A stretch of 64,000 nucleotides of DNA from Cacconaster sp045642485 (GTDB lineage Bacteria; Bacteroidota; Bacteroidia; Bacteroidales; UBA932). Both the position numbers and the translations under genes were made by a program. The stretch lies in the NCBI GenBank assembly GCA_045642485.1, contig JAZUIV010000028.1:1-64000 (forward strand), in the 5' to 3' direction. How positions within the stretch are numbered: position 1 is the stretch's first letter; each line of letters starts with the position of its first letter. Of this stretch, positions 1 through 8,127 are shown one piece after another. The notes beneath the pieces are model-generated. The model was not told the DNA's origin, searched no databases, and worked only from the letters and a program-made list of their open reading frames with translations.

Positions 1-193
1 GTATCGTCCATTTGAAGCTGTTTCGGGGGAGAAAACGGCAAAAATCACCCCGTTCTACATAAAATGATGTGTTTCTGGGGAATATTTGCCTTGATTCACC
101 CGGATGGAACTGCGGGGGCAAACATATTCGTTTAACGCCCCTAACCAATCCTGTTTCATCCGTCCAGATGAATGAAATAGCGACCTGTTCAAA

Positions 194-224
194 TTGCATC
201 TATGATTTTTAGTGAGTATCTTTA
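194..224 (+). promoter_or_regulatory. Bacteroidota-type promoter of the CAT-like gene
   Basis: A TTG at 194-196 and TATCTTTA at 217-224 (one mismatch to TAnnTTTG) are 20 bp apart. Transcription would begin near 228, which rules out an in-frame ATG at 212 and supports the ATG at 248. The remainder of 1-193 holds no gene I recognise; it is AT-rich and might be the end of a transferred segment. Confidence 0.55.
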
Positions 225-247
225 TCGGAATTATTATCATAGAGCTG

Positions 248-883
248 ATGAAGATAGCCAATAAGAGAGTCATTGATATTCCCACGTGGGATAGAAAAGA
301 GCACTATGCGTTCTTCGGGAATATGCCCGACCCGTTTTTCGGGCTTACGGTGAAAGTTGACTTTACCGATTGTTACAGGAGAGCGAACGCTGATGGAAAA
401 TCGTTTTTTCTATATTCGCTGCACGGTATTCTCAAGGCGCTCAACTCAATCCCGGAATTCCGTTACAGAATAGAAGACGGTAAAGTGGTTCAATACGATT
501 ACATCGGCGCAAGCCCGACCATCGCACGTGAAGACGGGTCATTCGGATTTGCTTATTTCGACTGGGATGAAGACTTGAACAACTTCGTTGATGCGTCAAT
601 GGCGGAGATTGCGCGTGTAAAAGAGGGGTCTGGGTTAAGCATCAACGAAAACGAAGGACGAAACGACATTATATATTTCACGTCTATTCCTTGGGTTGAT
701 TTCTCCGATATCAAACATGCTGGAGGACATCGTATAGGAGACAGTATCCCGGAAATCGCAGTCGGGAAATTACACGAAGAAAACGGCAGGATGGTAATGA
801 GTGTCTCGATAGAAATCAACCATGGTCTTGCGGACGGCAGACATATCGGATTGTTTGTAGATACTCTCTCAAATGTTTTTTAG
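248..883 (+). CDS. Chloramphenicol acetyltransferase-like (CatA-fold) acyltransferase
   Basis: This 211-residue protein has the length and trimeric-CAT layout of type A chloramphenicol acetyltransferases, which move an acetyl group from acetyl-CoA to a hydroxyl. The N-terminal IPTWDRKEHY and the near-C-terminal NHGLADGRH correspond to family blocks. His192 sits at the catalytic histidine position of HHxxxDG, but the preceding His is Asn, so the substrate may not be chloramphenicol. I chose the ATG at 248 because the promoter lies at 194-224. The gene is more AT-rich than the housekeeping genes after 1.9 kb and is followed at 27 bp by a ferredoxin-like membrane protein. Resistance is possible but not shown. 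Confidence 0.8.
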   Translation: MKIANKRVIDIPTWDRKEHYAFFGNMPDPFFGLTVKVDFTDCYRRANADGKSFFLYSLHGILKALNSIPEFRYRIEDGKVVQYDYIGASPTIAREDGSFGFAYFDWDEDLNNFVDASMAEIARVKEGSGLSINENEGRNDIIYFTSIPWVDFSDIKHAGGHRIGDSIPEIAVGKLHEENGRMVMSVSIEINHGLADGRHIGLFVDTLSNVF

Positions 884-900
884 TTTTCCATCAGTCCATA

Positions 901-908
901 TATTTTTG
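901..908 (+). promoter_or_regulatory. Possible -7 box directly before the NapH-like gene
   Basis: TATTTTTG matches TAnnTTTG exactly and ends 2 bp before the ATG at 911. No TTG is found 19-21 bp upstream. If used, the mRNA would have essentially no leader. Confidence 0.35.
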
Positions 909-910
909 TA

Positions 911-1582
911 ATGGAATCAAGACAATTCCAGAAGTTCAGATGGTTTATCAGGTTATTCAATCTCCTACTCATTGCGGGATTGGTACTTCTGATTGTGTTC
1001 AACTGCCACCCAATGCCTTGGTGGCTGATACCGCTGATAACTGTAATTGGACTGGTGATTTTGTTGACGGGAAGAGCTTGGTGCGGCTATGCGTGCCCTG
1101 TAGGACTTTTGCTTGATCTTCTGACTGCACTATTTCAAAAGCTGAAGGTACGCCAGATGAAAAGAAGTGAGAAGTTCAACCGGGCAATTCGTATTTTCAA
1201 GTATTTCTTTTTTGTATTCTATTTCGTTCTGCATTTCTGGATAGGATTCGATCCCGGCTGGATTCTTGTTTTTCTGCTCGTTGTAACCGCCCCGTTTATC
1301 GTCCGTTTCAGGTGCAGTTTCTGTCCCTGTGGCCTGCTTTTTGGCTGGCTGAACGTAATCAGTCCTCTCAAACTTGAGAAAGATAGTACTAAATGTTTGT
1401 CCTGCGGTGCTTGCAGCAGGCTATGCCCTATGCAATCCAAGAGAATATCTATCCAGAAAACAAATGGAGCAGTATTCTCTGCAGAGTGTATTATGTGTGG
1501 AGAATGTATTGGAAAATGCCCGGCATCAGGTGCTATCAAACTCACTGTCTTCGGAAAGCCTTTGACGGAATCCCAACGGTAG
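911..1582 (+). CDS. NapH/CcoG-like membrane 4Fe-4S ferredoxin protein
   Basis: The 223-residue protein has hydrophobic segments at about residues 10-30, 38-55 and 95-135. Two membrane-associated CxxxCP-type motifs (WCGYACP and CSFCPC) and two soluble ferredoxin clusters near the C-terminus (CxxCxxxC in SCGACSRLC and CGECIGKCP) follow. This arrangement is typical of NapH, NosR and CcoG relatives, which carry electrons from the quinol pool or cytosol to a periplasmic or membrane partner. No reductase partner is encoded next to it, so the electron acceptor is unknown. It shares the AT-rich composition of the CAT-like gene upstream and may have been transferred with it. Confidence 0.8.
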   Translation: MESRQFQKFRWFIRLFNLLLIAGLVLLIVFNCHPMPWWLIPLITVIGLVILLTGRAWCGYACPVGLLLDLLTALFQKLKVRQMKRSEKFNRAIRIFKYFFFVFYFVLHFWIGFDPGWILVFLLVVTAPFIVRFRCSFCPCGLLFGWLNVISPLKLEKDSTKCLSCGACSRLCPMQSKRISIQKTNGAVFSAECIMCGECIGKCPASGAIKLTVFGKPLTESQR

Positions 1583-1915
1583 AAGTAATCGTAACCGTTT
1601 TAAGTGTTATTGATTCATCCGCGCACACGTATAACACTTGCAGACTGGGATGTCATTGCGGCAAAGGACAGACTCAGCCGCAGACAGCAAGTTATTTGCG
1701 AAGCAAATGACGCAGATGTAGTAAGACCGCATCAGCGGTCCGGCGGAGACCGTGTATTTGCCTCAGGCAAATACGGCAAGGTCGGGAGCCGCGGGGCTTG
1801 GGGCAGAGCCCCGTATAGAAAGCGCTGTCCGGCCGCAAGTCATTCCAGTCTGTGTATGGACGTGCGGATTCATCCGCGCAGACGGATGAACGCTCGGCAA
1901 ACCGGGGTGGCAATA
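1583..1915. repeat. Hairpin-packed intergenic element with inverted and direct terminal repeats
   Basis: This is the only gap above 300 bp and holds no gene I can support. It contains at least six perfect short hairpins: 1602-1610 with 1631-1639 (9 bp), 1694-1699 with 1703-1708, 1725-1730 with 1735-1740, 1754-1762 with 1766-1774 (9 bp, loop TCA), 1792-1798 with 1807-1813, and 1869-1876 with 1883-1890. A 14-bp direct repeat, GATTCATCCGCGCA, lies at 1612-1625 and 1867-1880. Between them run imperfect inverted arms at about 1618-1670 and 1825-1868 sharing TCCGC, ACGT, AGACTGGxATG, TTGCGGC and GGACAG. The layout resembles a non-autonomous mobile or REP-like element. It separates convergent genes, and no run of T follows any hairpin, so it is not a plain terminator. 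Confidence 0.6.
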
Positions 1916-3715
1916 TCAGTTTCGGGCGGCGCGCTTGCGGGCGTTTTCGTCAAGAAGGATTTTGCGCATACGCATCGATACGGGAGTCACTTCTACAAGC
2001 TCGTCCTCCTGTATGTACTCCAAAGCCTCTTCAAGAGAGAATTTCACGGCGGGAGGGAGCATAACCTTCTCGTCGGTTCCGGCTGCGCGGACGTTGGTCA
2101 ACTTCTTTGTCTTGCAGATATTGATGTTGAGGTCGAAGTCGCGGATGTGCTCACCGACAACCTGCCCGGCATATACTTCCTCGCCCGGGTCGATGAAGAA
2201 ACGGCCTCTGTCTTGAAGTTTGTCCATCGCGTATGCCACGGCGAGCCCTGTCTCGTTTGCCACGAGAGAGCCGTTGGTCCTCTTCTCTATTTCACCCTTG
2301 TAGGGTTCGTAGCCCTTGAACCGGTGTGCGACAACAGCTTCGCCCTGGGTGGCTGTCAGCAGGTTGCTGCGGAGTCCCATCAGTCCGCGGGCGGGAATTT
2401 CGAAGTCGAGATGGGTTCTGTCACCTCTGGTCTCCATATGAATCAGAGCGGCCTTGCGCCTTGTGGAGAACTCGATGGCCTTGCCTACGAACTCCTCCGG
2501 TACATCGATGGTGAGGTACTCGATAGGTTCGCAGCGCTGACCGTTGATTGTCTTGTCGAGGACACGGGGCTGTCCGACCTGAAGTTCGAAGCCTTCGCGT
2601 CTCATTGTCTCTATAAGTATGGAAAGGTGAAGCACTCCGCGGCCGTAGACCACGAAGGAGTCGGCGTTCACACCCGGTTTCACCCTGAGCGCCAGATTCT
2701 TCTCCAGTTCCTTCTCAAGCCTTTCGCGTATGTGGCGGGAAGTGACGAATTTGCCTTCGCGGCCGAAGAAGGGGGAATCGTTGATTGTGAAGGTCATACT
2801 CATCGTGGGCTCGTCCACGGCGATAGGGGGGAGGGCCTCCGGATTCTCGATGTCAGCGATCGTATCTCCGATTTCGAAACCGTCGATACCCACAACGGCG
2901 CATATGTCACCGCACTGCACGCTGTCAACCTTTTTCTTCTCAAGCCCCTCGAACACCATCAGTTCCTTGACCTTCTGCTTCTCCACAATGTCGTAGCGCT
3001 TGCATAGGGACACCGACATTCCGGCCTTAAGGCTTCCACGTGTGATGCGCCCCACGGCGATACGTCCCACATAAGGGGAGTATTCCAGAGATGAAATCAG
3101 CATCTGGGGTGTTCCTTCCCTGACTTCAGGAGCGGGAATCTCTTCTATTATGGTATCCAGAAGGGGAGTGATGTCGGTTGTCGGACGGCGCCAGTCGAGT
3201 GACATCCAGCCCTGTTTGGCGCTTCCGAAAACGGTCTTGAAATCAAGCTGCTCCTCGGTAGCTCCGAGAGAGAACATCAGGTCGAACACCTCTTCGTTCA
3301 CCTCATCGGGACGGCAGTTCAGCTTGTCCACCTTATTTATGACCACGATGGGCTTCTTGCCCATTTCTATCGCCTTCTGAAGGACGAATCTGGTCTGGGG
3401 CATAGTCCCCTCGAATGCATCCACCAGCAGCAGCACGCCGTCGGCCATATTGAGCACACGCTCGACCTCACCTCCGAAATCGGCGTGGCCCGGAGTGTCG
3501 ATGATGTTGATCTTTATGCCTTTGTATGGTACGGAAACGTTCTTTGCCAGAATGGTGATGCCGCGTTCCCTTTCAAGGTCGTTGTTGTCGAGAATCAGCT
3601 CCTTGAGGTCTTCGGCCTTGCGTGTGAGCTGGGCCTGATATATCATCCTGTCAACCAGCGTGGTCTTTCCGTGGTCCACGTGTGCTATGATGGCTATGTT
3701 TCTGGTGTCCTGCAT
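1916..3715 (-). CDS. typA: Ribosome-associated translational GTPase TypA/BipA
   Basis: The 599-residue protein begins MQDTRNIAIIAHVDHGKTT, with the G1 P-loop, DTPGHADF (G3) and NKVDK (G4) typical of the EF-G/LepA/BipA translation factor group, and is the usual TypA length. TypA binds ribosomes in the GTP form and assists 50S assembly and stress growth. An in-frame TTG at 3724 gives a longer product, but the family starts at the ATG at 3715. It is divergent from guaA, with a -7 box at 3736-3743, and is followed by the structured block at 1583-1915. The complementary strand carries a 467-codon open frame that is only a shadow of this gene. Confidence 0.96.
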   Translation of the reverse strand: MQDTRNIAIIAHVDHGKTTLVDRMIYQAQLTRKAEDLKELILDNNDLERERGITILAKNVSVPYKGIKINIIDTPGHADFGGEVERVLNMADGVLLLVDAFEGTMPQTRFVLQKAIEMGKKPIVVINKVDKLNCRPDEVNEEVFDLMFSLGATEEQLDFKTVFGSAKQGWMSLDWRRPTTDITPLLDTIIEEIPAPEVREGTPQMLISSLEYSPYVGRIAVGRITRGSLKAGMSVSLCKRYDIVEKQKVKELMVFEGLEKKKVDSVQCGDICAVVGIDGFEIGDTIADIENPEALPPIAVDEPTMSMTFTINDSPFFGREGKFVTSRHIRERLEKELEKNLALRVKPGVNADSFVVYGRGVLHLSILIETMRREGFELQVGQPRVLDKTINGQRCEPIEYLTIDVPEEFVGKAIEFSTRRKAALIHMETRGDRTHLDFEIPARGLMGLRSNLLTATQGEAVVAHRFKGYEPYKGEIEKRTNGSLVANETGLAVAYAMDKLQDRGRFFIDPGEEVYAGQVVGEHIRDFDLNINICKTKKLTNVRAAGTDEKVMLPPAVKFSLEEALEYIQEDELVEVTPVSMRMRKILLDENARKRAARN

Positions 3716-3735
3716 ACCTTTCAATTTTGGTCGCG

Positions 3736-3743
3736 CAAAAGTA
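3736..3743 (-). promoter_or_regulatory. -7 box of typA
   Basis: Read on the minus strand this is TACTTTTG, an exact TAnnTTTG match, 20 bp before the typA ATG. Its start is exactly 40 bp from that of the guaA box on the other strand. Confidence 0.6.
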
Positions 3744-3775
3744 GAAATAATAATCCTTAAAAACTATTTTTTTAT

Positions 3776-3783
3776 TACCTTCG
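3776..3783 (+). promoter_or_regulatory. -7 box of guaA
   Basis: TACCTTCG differs from TAnnTTTG at one position and lies 28 bp before the guaA ATG. No TTG is visible at the usual upstream distance. Confidence 0.45.
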
Positions 3784-3811
3784 CAGGGTTGAAATCAAAC
3801 ACAGAATCAAT

Positions 3812-4771
3812 ATGTACAACGGAGAAAAGATCAATCCCAAACAGTTTGTGGCTGACGCCATTGCTGAAATCAAGAATACCGTGGGTGACGATACCGTCGT
3901 CCTCGGACTTTCCGGTGGAGTGGATTCCACTGTAGTCGCCTGTCTCATAGACAAGGCCATAGGCCATAATCTCGTATGTATTTTCGTGGATCACGGACTT
4001 CTGCGCAAGAATGAATTTGAAGACGTTCTGGCGCATTACGAAGGTATGGGCCTCAATGTCGTGGGTGTACGTGCCGCCGACCGTTTCTTTGCAGACCTCA
4101 AGGGCGTTACCGACCCGGAGCAGAAGCGCAAGATAATCGGCAAGAAATTCGTCGACATCTTCGCTGAGGAGGCTCGCAAGGTCAAGGATGCCAAGTGGCT
4201 GGCGCAGGGGACAATCTGGCCTGACATCGCCGAGTCCCATTCCGACAAGGGGACCATCAAGAGCCACCACAATGTGGGAGGACTTCCCGAAGACCTTCAT
4301 TTCGGTCTTGTGGAACCGATCAAGTATCTCTATAAATATGAAGTGCGCGAGGTAGGTGCGGAACTCGGTCTGGACGCACATTTCCTGGGACGCCATCCAT
4401 TCCCCGGACCGGGCCTTGGAGTCCGCTGCCTCGAAGAGGTCACTCCGGAGCGCATCCATATCCTTCAGGAGGCCGACGCAATCTATGTCAACGCCTTGCG
4501 TGCAGCCGGACTGTATGACAAGATTTGGCAGGCGGGTGCAGTGCTGCTTCCCGTCCGCAGTACCGGTGTTACCGACGGTCGCCGTACATACGACAACGTC
4601 ATCGCCCTCCGTGCCGTAAACTCGGTGGATGCCGTGACCGCACAGGTCATCGACCTTCCGTTCGAGTTCCTGCAGAAGGTGGCGACGGATATCATTTCAC
4701 AGGTCGAGGGTGTCAACAGAGTCGTTTACGACATCTCACCCAAACCGCCTGCGACAATAGAGTGGGAGTAA
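3812..4771 (+). CDS. guaA: GMP synthetase ATP-pyrophosphatase subunit, no glutaminase domain
   Basis: The 319-residue protein matches only the C-terminal two thirds of bacterial GuaA, which converts XMP to GMP. It has the ATP-PPase P-loop SGGVDS at residues 34-39, KSHHNVGGLPEDL, RHPFPGPGLG and the dimerisation domain ending PPATIEWE. The N-terminal class I glutamine amidotransferase half (about 200 residues with a Cys-His-Glu triad) is absent, and the upstream 100 bp is the divergent promoter with typA. As in archaea with separate GuaAa and GuaAb, ammonia must come from a separate glutaminase subunit encoded elsewhere, or be used directly. The start fits the promoter and there is no sign of a frameshift. 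Confidence 0.93.
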   Translation: MYNGEKINPKQFVADAIAEIKNTVGDDTVVLGLSGGVDSTVVACLIDKAIGHNLVCIFVDHGLLRKNEFEDVLAHYEGMGLNVVGVRAADRFFADLKGVTDPEQKRKIIGKKFVDIFAEEARKVKDAKWLAQGTIWPDIAESHSDKGTIKSHHNVGGLPEDLHFGLVEPIKYLYKYEVREVGAELGLDAHFLGRHPFPGPGLGVRCLEEVTPERIHILQEADAIYVNALRAAGLYDKIWQAGAVLLPVRSTGVTDGRRTYDNVIALRAVNSVDAVTAQVIDLPFEFLQKVATDIISQVEGVNRVVYDISPKPPATIEWE

Positions 4772-4811
4772 TCCGCCAAGATTTGTAAACATTTTCTTAA
4801 AAATTACTAAT

Positions 4812-5354
4812 ATGATAGTAACAATTGCCGTCGTTGTATTGCTCGTGCTTTGGTTCGTGGGTGTGCAGCGCAGACTTGTCAGCAAGGAAGAACTTTGCAA
4901 GAACTCCCTCAGTCAGATAGGAGTCCAGCAGGCAAGCCGTTGGGATGCACTGACAGCCCTTGCGGAACTTACCAAGTCCTATTCCGAATATGAGTTCAAC
5001 ACCCTTCAGCAGGTGATAGCCCAGCGCAAAGTCATCACAGGAAGCAGCAGTTCCGCAGAGGCAAATGAGCAGGAGTCTTTGATCAACGGCGCTTTGGGAC
5101 GCCTCATAGCCGTTGCGGAGCAATATCCCCAACTGAAGGCCAGCGAAACCTACGCCAGGACGATGGACAGCGTCAACCAGTATGAAAACCAGGTGCGTAT
5201 GAGCCGTATGGTTTACAACGACTCCGTCACCGCTTTCAACAGGATTGTCCGTCAGTTCCCCAGCAATGTCGTTGCCGGTATTCTCGGATATTCCGCAAAG
5301 GAATATCTCGTGGAGAATCAGGGCAAGGACACTATGCCCTCAATGAAAATCTGA
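4812..5354 (+). CDS. lemA: LemA family membrane-anchored protein
   Basis: A hydrophobic N-terminal anchor (residues 2-17) is followed by the long helical LemA domain of about 160 residues, with family-typical WDALTALAELTKSY and a C-terminal QFPSNVVAGILGY. The total of 180 residues is normal. The biochemical role of LemA proteins is unknown. It is 9 bp upstream of a DUF2207 membrane protein, a pairing common in many bacteria and suggesting they work together at the envelope. Confidence 0.9.
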   Translation: MIVTIAVVVLLVLWFVGVQRRLVSKEELCKNSLSQIGVQQASRWDALTALAELTKSYSEYEFNTLQQVIAQRKVITGSSSSAEANEQESLINGALGRLIAVAEQYPQLKASETYARTMDSVNQYENQVRMSRMVYNDSVTAFNRIVRQFPSNVVAGILGYSAKEYLVENQGKDTMPSMKI

Positions 5355-5363
5355 GGGCTTCCT

Positions 5364-7028
5364 ATGAATAGACTTTTCAAAATGATTGCCGCCATCCTGT
5401 CGTTGGCGGCATTTGTTTCCCTGCCGGACATCTCTTACGGCAGGGGAGTGTCATCTGTGGACAGCATTTCAATCACGGCAGTCCTTTCCGGAGACGGAAG
5501 CGCGGCCGTGACCGAAGTATGGGATGTGAATATCTATGAAGGAACGGAATGGTATCTTGTACGCAATAATCTGGGAGACATTGAGATAACAGGTTTGTCC
5601 GTAAATGGGGACGGCCGTGATTTTGAAAACATCGGGGAGTGGAAGGTTGACCGTACCATCGAGCAGAAGGCTTTCAAGTGCGGAATCGTCACTAAAAGGG
5701 ATGGCTGTGAACTGTGCTGGGGGCTCGGAACTCACGGAAAGCATAAGTTCACCGTTTCATATAAGATGACGAATGCGGTCAAATCACTGAACGACTACGA
5801 CGCCCTGCATATCCAGTTCGTTTCGCCCGGCATCAGACCCCGCCCGGAAAAGATATCTGTCACGCTCAGGTCCGAAAACCAGCCGTTTGATGAGGAAAAC
5901 GCAGCGGTATGGGCATTCGGATATGAAGGGGTGGTAGGATTTGAGGAGGGAGAAATCAGAGCCCGGACAGAGGCTCCTTTCGCCTCGGACCAATATTCGG
6001 TTATCCTTCTTGCCCGTTTCAACAAAGGAATCTTCAATTCTGCCAGTGTCAGGGACGTTGATTTTGCGGAACTTCAGGCGACCGCCTTCAAGGGCAGTGC
6101 TTATCAGGAGTATCTTGATTCTCAGGAGAATGATTCTTCGCCGTGGATATTGGTCGCGGCTTTGGGACTTTGCTCTGCCTTTATGGTTTTGCTCGGGTTC
6201 GCCGATGTCCGCAGGCGCAATCTTCGGATTTTCGGAGTCAAGTCCCTGAAGGAAATCGGATTCTTCCGTGACATTCCTTTCCGTGGCAATCTGCTGGAGG
6301 CAGAAAGTGTACTGGTTCAGGGCAGGGTTGCCCGTTCTGAAGGCGGCATAGCGGGAGCTATGATTCTCAGGCTTTTGCAGGGGCAGTACATTACCGTTGC
6401 GAATAATGGGAGAAAAAAGGTGGATATTATCCTGGACGGTCCGGCAAGTCCGGATTCCCTCAATGGCCCCGCACTGGATCTCTACAGGCTCCTCGAATCC
6501 GCCGCAGGTGCGGACAGGATTCTCCAGGAGAAGGAGTTCCCCCGTTGGGCTTCCAGGCATTCGGAGGAGATTCAGATCTGGCTCGATGCCGTGAAGAGAG
6601 AGGGATCCCGTCACCTCAGGGATGACGGATATACTGAAGGCGGGCGGTTCCTGTCATCAGGTCAGGAACAGGCCAGAGGACTTATAGGTCTTCGGAACTT
6701 CCTCAGGGAGGCTACCCTCATAAATGAACGGAAATCGGTCGAAGTTGTTCTCTGGCAGGACTATCTTGTCTATGCCGCTCTTTTCGGGATTGCGGACAAG
6801 GTGGCGGAAGAACTCAAGGAGATCAATCCCGAGGCCTTTGAAAAGGTTGTCGGCTACGATTACCCCACTTTCCATAGGGTGATATTCCTCTCGAATCATT
6901 ACGGAATGTCGATGACTAAAGTGGTTTCGGCCCAGAATTCGTCTTCCGTGGCCGGACACGGCGGTTTCTCCTCATTCGGAGGGGGAGGGGGATTCTCCGG
7001 TGGAGGTTTTGGCGGCGGAGCACGATAA
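5364..7028 (+). CDS. DUF2207 domain membrane protein
   Basis: The 554-residue protein has a signal peptide (cleavage near residue 26), an extracytoplasmic DUF2207 beta domain (about 30-220), transmembrane segments near 250-275 and 455-475, a cytoplasmic helical portion between them, and a C-terminal Gly-rich tail with SFGGGGGFSGGGFGGG. This is the standard architecture of DUF2207 proteins, which are encoded with LemA. Function is not established. It is the last gene before tRNA-Leu; no terminator is seen after its stop. Confidence 0.85.
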   Translation: MNRLFKMIAAILSLAAFVSLPDISYGRGVSSVDSISITAVLSGDGSAAVTEVWDVNIYEGTEWYLVRNNLGDIEITGLSVNGDGRDFENIGEWKVDRTIEQKAFKCGIVTKRDGCELCWGLGTHGKHKFTVSYKMTNAVKSLNDYDALHIQFVSPGIRPRPEKISVTLRSENQPFDEENAAVWAFGYEGVVGFEEGEIRARTEAPFASDQYSVILLARFNKGIFNSASVRDVDFAELQATAFKGSAYQEYLDSQENDSSPWILVAALGLCSAFMVLLGFADVRRRNLRIFGVKSLKEIGFFRDIPFRGNLLEAESVLVQGRVARSEGGIAGAMILRLLQGQYITVANNGRKKVDIILDGPASPDSLNGPALDLYRLLESAAGADRILQEKEFPRWASRHSEEIQIWLDAVKREGSRHLRDDGYTEGGRFLSSGQEQARGLIGLRNFLREATLINERKSVEVVLWQDYLVYAALFGIADKVAEELKEINPEAFEKVVGYDYPTFHRVIFLSNHYGMSMTKVVSAQNSSSVAGHGGFSSFGGGGGFSGGGFGGGAR

Positions 7029-7053
7029 GTCAACACAAAAAAGTCAAAAAAAA

Positions 7054-7083
7054 TTGCATTTATCAAAAATTGCCGTATATTTG
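7054..7083 (+). promoter_or_regulatory. Promoter of tRNA-Leu
   Basis: TTG (7054-7056) and TATATTTG (7076-7083, exact consensus) are 19 bp apart, and the predicted start near 7087 lies about 8 bp before the mature tRNA. It is the clearest -33/-7 pair in the window. Confidence 0.8.
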
Positions 7084-7094
7084 CAGTCCGATTA

Positions 7095-7180
7095 GCCCAG
7101 GTGGTGAAATTGGTAGACACGCCAGCTTGAGGGGCTGGTGCTCGATTTTGAGCTTGCAAGTTCGAGTCTTGTCCTGGGCA
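7095..7180 (+). tRNA. tRNA-Leu (anticodon GAG)
   Basis: The 86-nt gene folds as a class II tRNA. The acceptor stem is GCCCAGG (7095-7101) pairing with CCTGGGC (7173-7179), followed by discriminator A. The anticodon stem CCAGC/GCTGG encloses loop TTGAGGG, giving anticodon GAG, which reads CUC and CUU. A long variable arm is built from GTGCTCGATTTTGAGCTT, and the T arm contains GTTCGAGTC. No CCA is encoded, so it is added after transcription. The gene is a single unit with its own promoter and a strong terminator. Confidence 0.97.
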
Positions 7181-7183
7181 CAG

Positions 7184-7220
7184 AAGAATCCGACCGGTTT
7201 TCCGGTCGGATTCTTTTTTT
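7184..7220 (+). terminator. Strong intrinsic terminator after tRNA-Leu
   Basis: A perfect 14-bp stem (7184-7197 with 7202-7215) closes a TTTT loop and runs into a T tract. On the minus strand it follows directly after the xerD stop codon (7219-7221), so it probably terminates both convergent transcripts. Confidence 0.92.
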
Positions 7221-8127
7221 ATTCCTTTGTCGGGTGAAATTTCAGGATTGTGGCCTGCCACTTTGCGGAATCGATGTGGGTGTAGATTTCGGTGGTGAGG
7301 ATACTCTCGTGGCCCAGCATCTGCTGGACGGCTCTCAGGTCGGCGCCGTTCTCCAAAAGATGGGTGGCGAAGCTGTGCCGGAAAGTGTGGGGCGAAATTT
7401 CCTTTGAGATTCCAACTGCGGCGGCCTGAGCCTTGACAAGCTTGAAGACGGAGACGCGTGACAGTTTCCTGCCGTTCCTGTTGAGGAACAGGATATCCTC
7501 CGCTTCTCTTTTTATCGGGCCTGTCCTTCTCTTTTCAAGATAGAGCCTGATTGCCTTCGCGGCGGGTTCGCCCAAAGGTACGAGCCGCTGCTTGCTTCCT
7601 TTGCCTACGACTCTTACGAATCCTTCTTTCAGGAAGATGTCCGAGATTTTCAGATTCGTCAGTTCACTCACGCGCAGGCCGCAGGAGTAGAGCACTTCCA
7701 GAATGCAGCGGTTGCGATGCCCCTCTTCCTGCGAGAGGTCAACAGAGTTAAGAATCCGCTCCACTTCTTCTACGGAGAGAACGGAGGGAAGGTATGGGTT
7801 GATTTTCGGTGCCGCGATTCTGTCGCAGGGATTGTCTTTCACCAGTTCCTCTTGGGTGAGGAATCCGTAGAGACTTTTCAACGCGCTTACAATTCTTGCC
7901 TGAGTTCTTTTCGTTATTCCTTTCCCGGATTGGGAGACAATGAAGGAATCGATGGCTTCATAACCGGCCGAGACAGGGTCAATGTTATCGGATTTCAGGA
8001 AGTCGAAAAATTTTCCGCAGTCCGAAAGGTAGCTTTTGACCGTGTTGGGACTGACGTTCCTCTCGAGGGTGAGGTAACTTCTGTATTCGGAAAGAATCTC
8101 TCCGTATCTGTCATCCTCTTTTCGCAT
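7219..8127 (-). CDS. xerD: Site-specific tyrosine recombinase XerD
   Basis: The 302-residue protein has the N-terminal SAM-like core-binding domain (about 1-100) and the C-terminal catalytic domain. All catalytic residues are visible: Arg in SCGLRVSEL, Lys in GKGSKQR, HTFRHSFATHL with His and Arg, the LGH histidine, and the nucleophile Tyr in TEIYTH. XerD with XerC resolves chromosome dimers at dif. The start at 8127 is preferred to the open frame's first ATG at 8169, because residues before MRKEDD do not match the family and would extend deep into nth. It overlaps the end of nth by 17 bp, so translational coupling is likely. Confidence 0.93.
   Translation of the reverse strand: MRKEDDRYGEILSEYRSYLTLERNVSPNTVKSYLSDCGKFFDFLKSDNIDPVSAGYEAIDSFIVSQSGKGITKRTQARIVSALKSLYGFLTQEELVKDNPCDRIAAPKINPYLPSVLSVEEVERILNSVDLSQEEGHRNRCILEVLYSCGLRVSELTNLKISDIFLKEGFVRVVGKGSKQRLVPLGEPAAKAIRLYLEKRRTGPIKREAEDILFLNRNGRKLSRVSVFKLVKAQAAAVGISKEISPHTFRHSFATHLLENGADLRAVQQMLGHESILTTEIYTHIDSAKWQATILKFHPTKE

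Noticed and set aside
55..285. 76-codon minus-strand open frame at the left edge
   Set aside because: It overlaps the CAT-like promoter and start and has no supporting motif; it could be the tail of a remnant gene but this cannot be shown.
1583..1915. CRISPR array
   Set aside because: The repeated arms are inverted and unequal, with no regular direct repeats and spacers and no cas genes.
1604..3007. 467-codon open frame on the plus strand
   Set aside because: It lies antisense to typA for most of its length and has no family features; it is a shadow of typA.
7219..8127. XerD as the integrase of a mobile element next to a tRNA
   Set aside because: It is the housekeeping type, in a chain with ftsE and nth, and no repeat of the tRNA 3' end or other mobile genes are seen.
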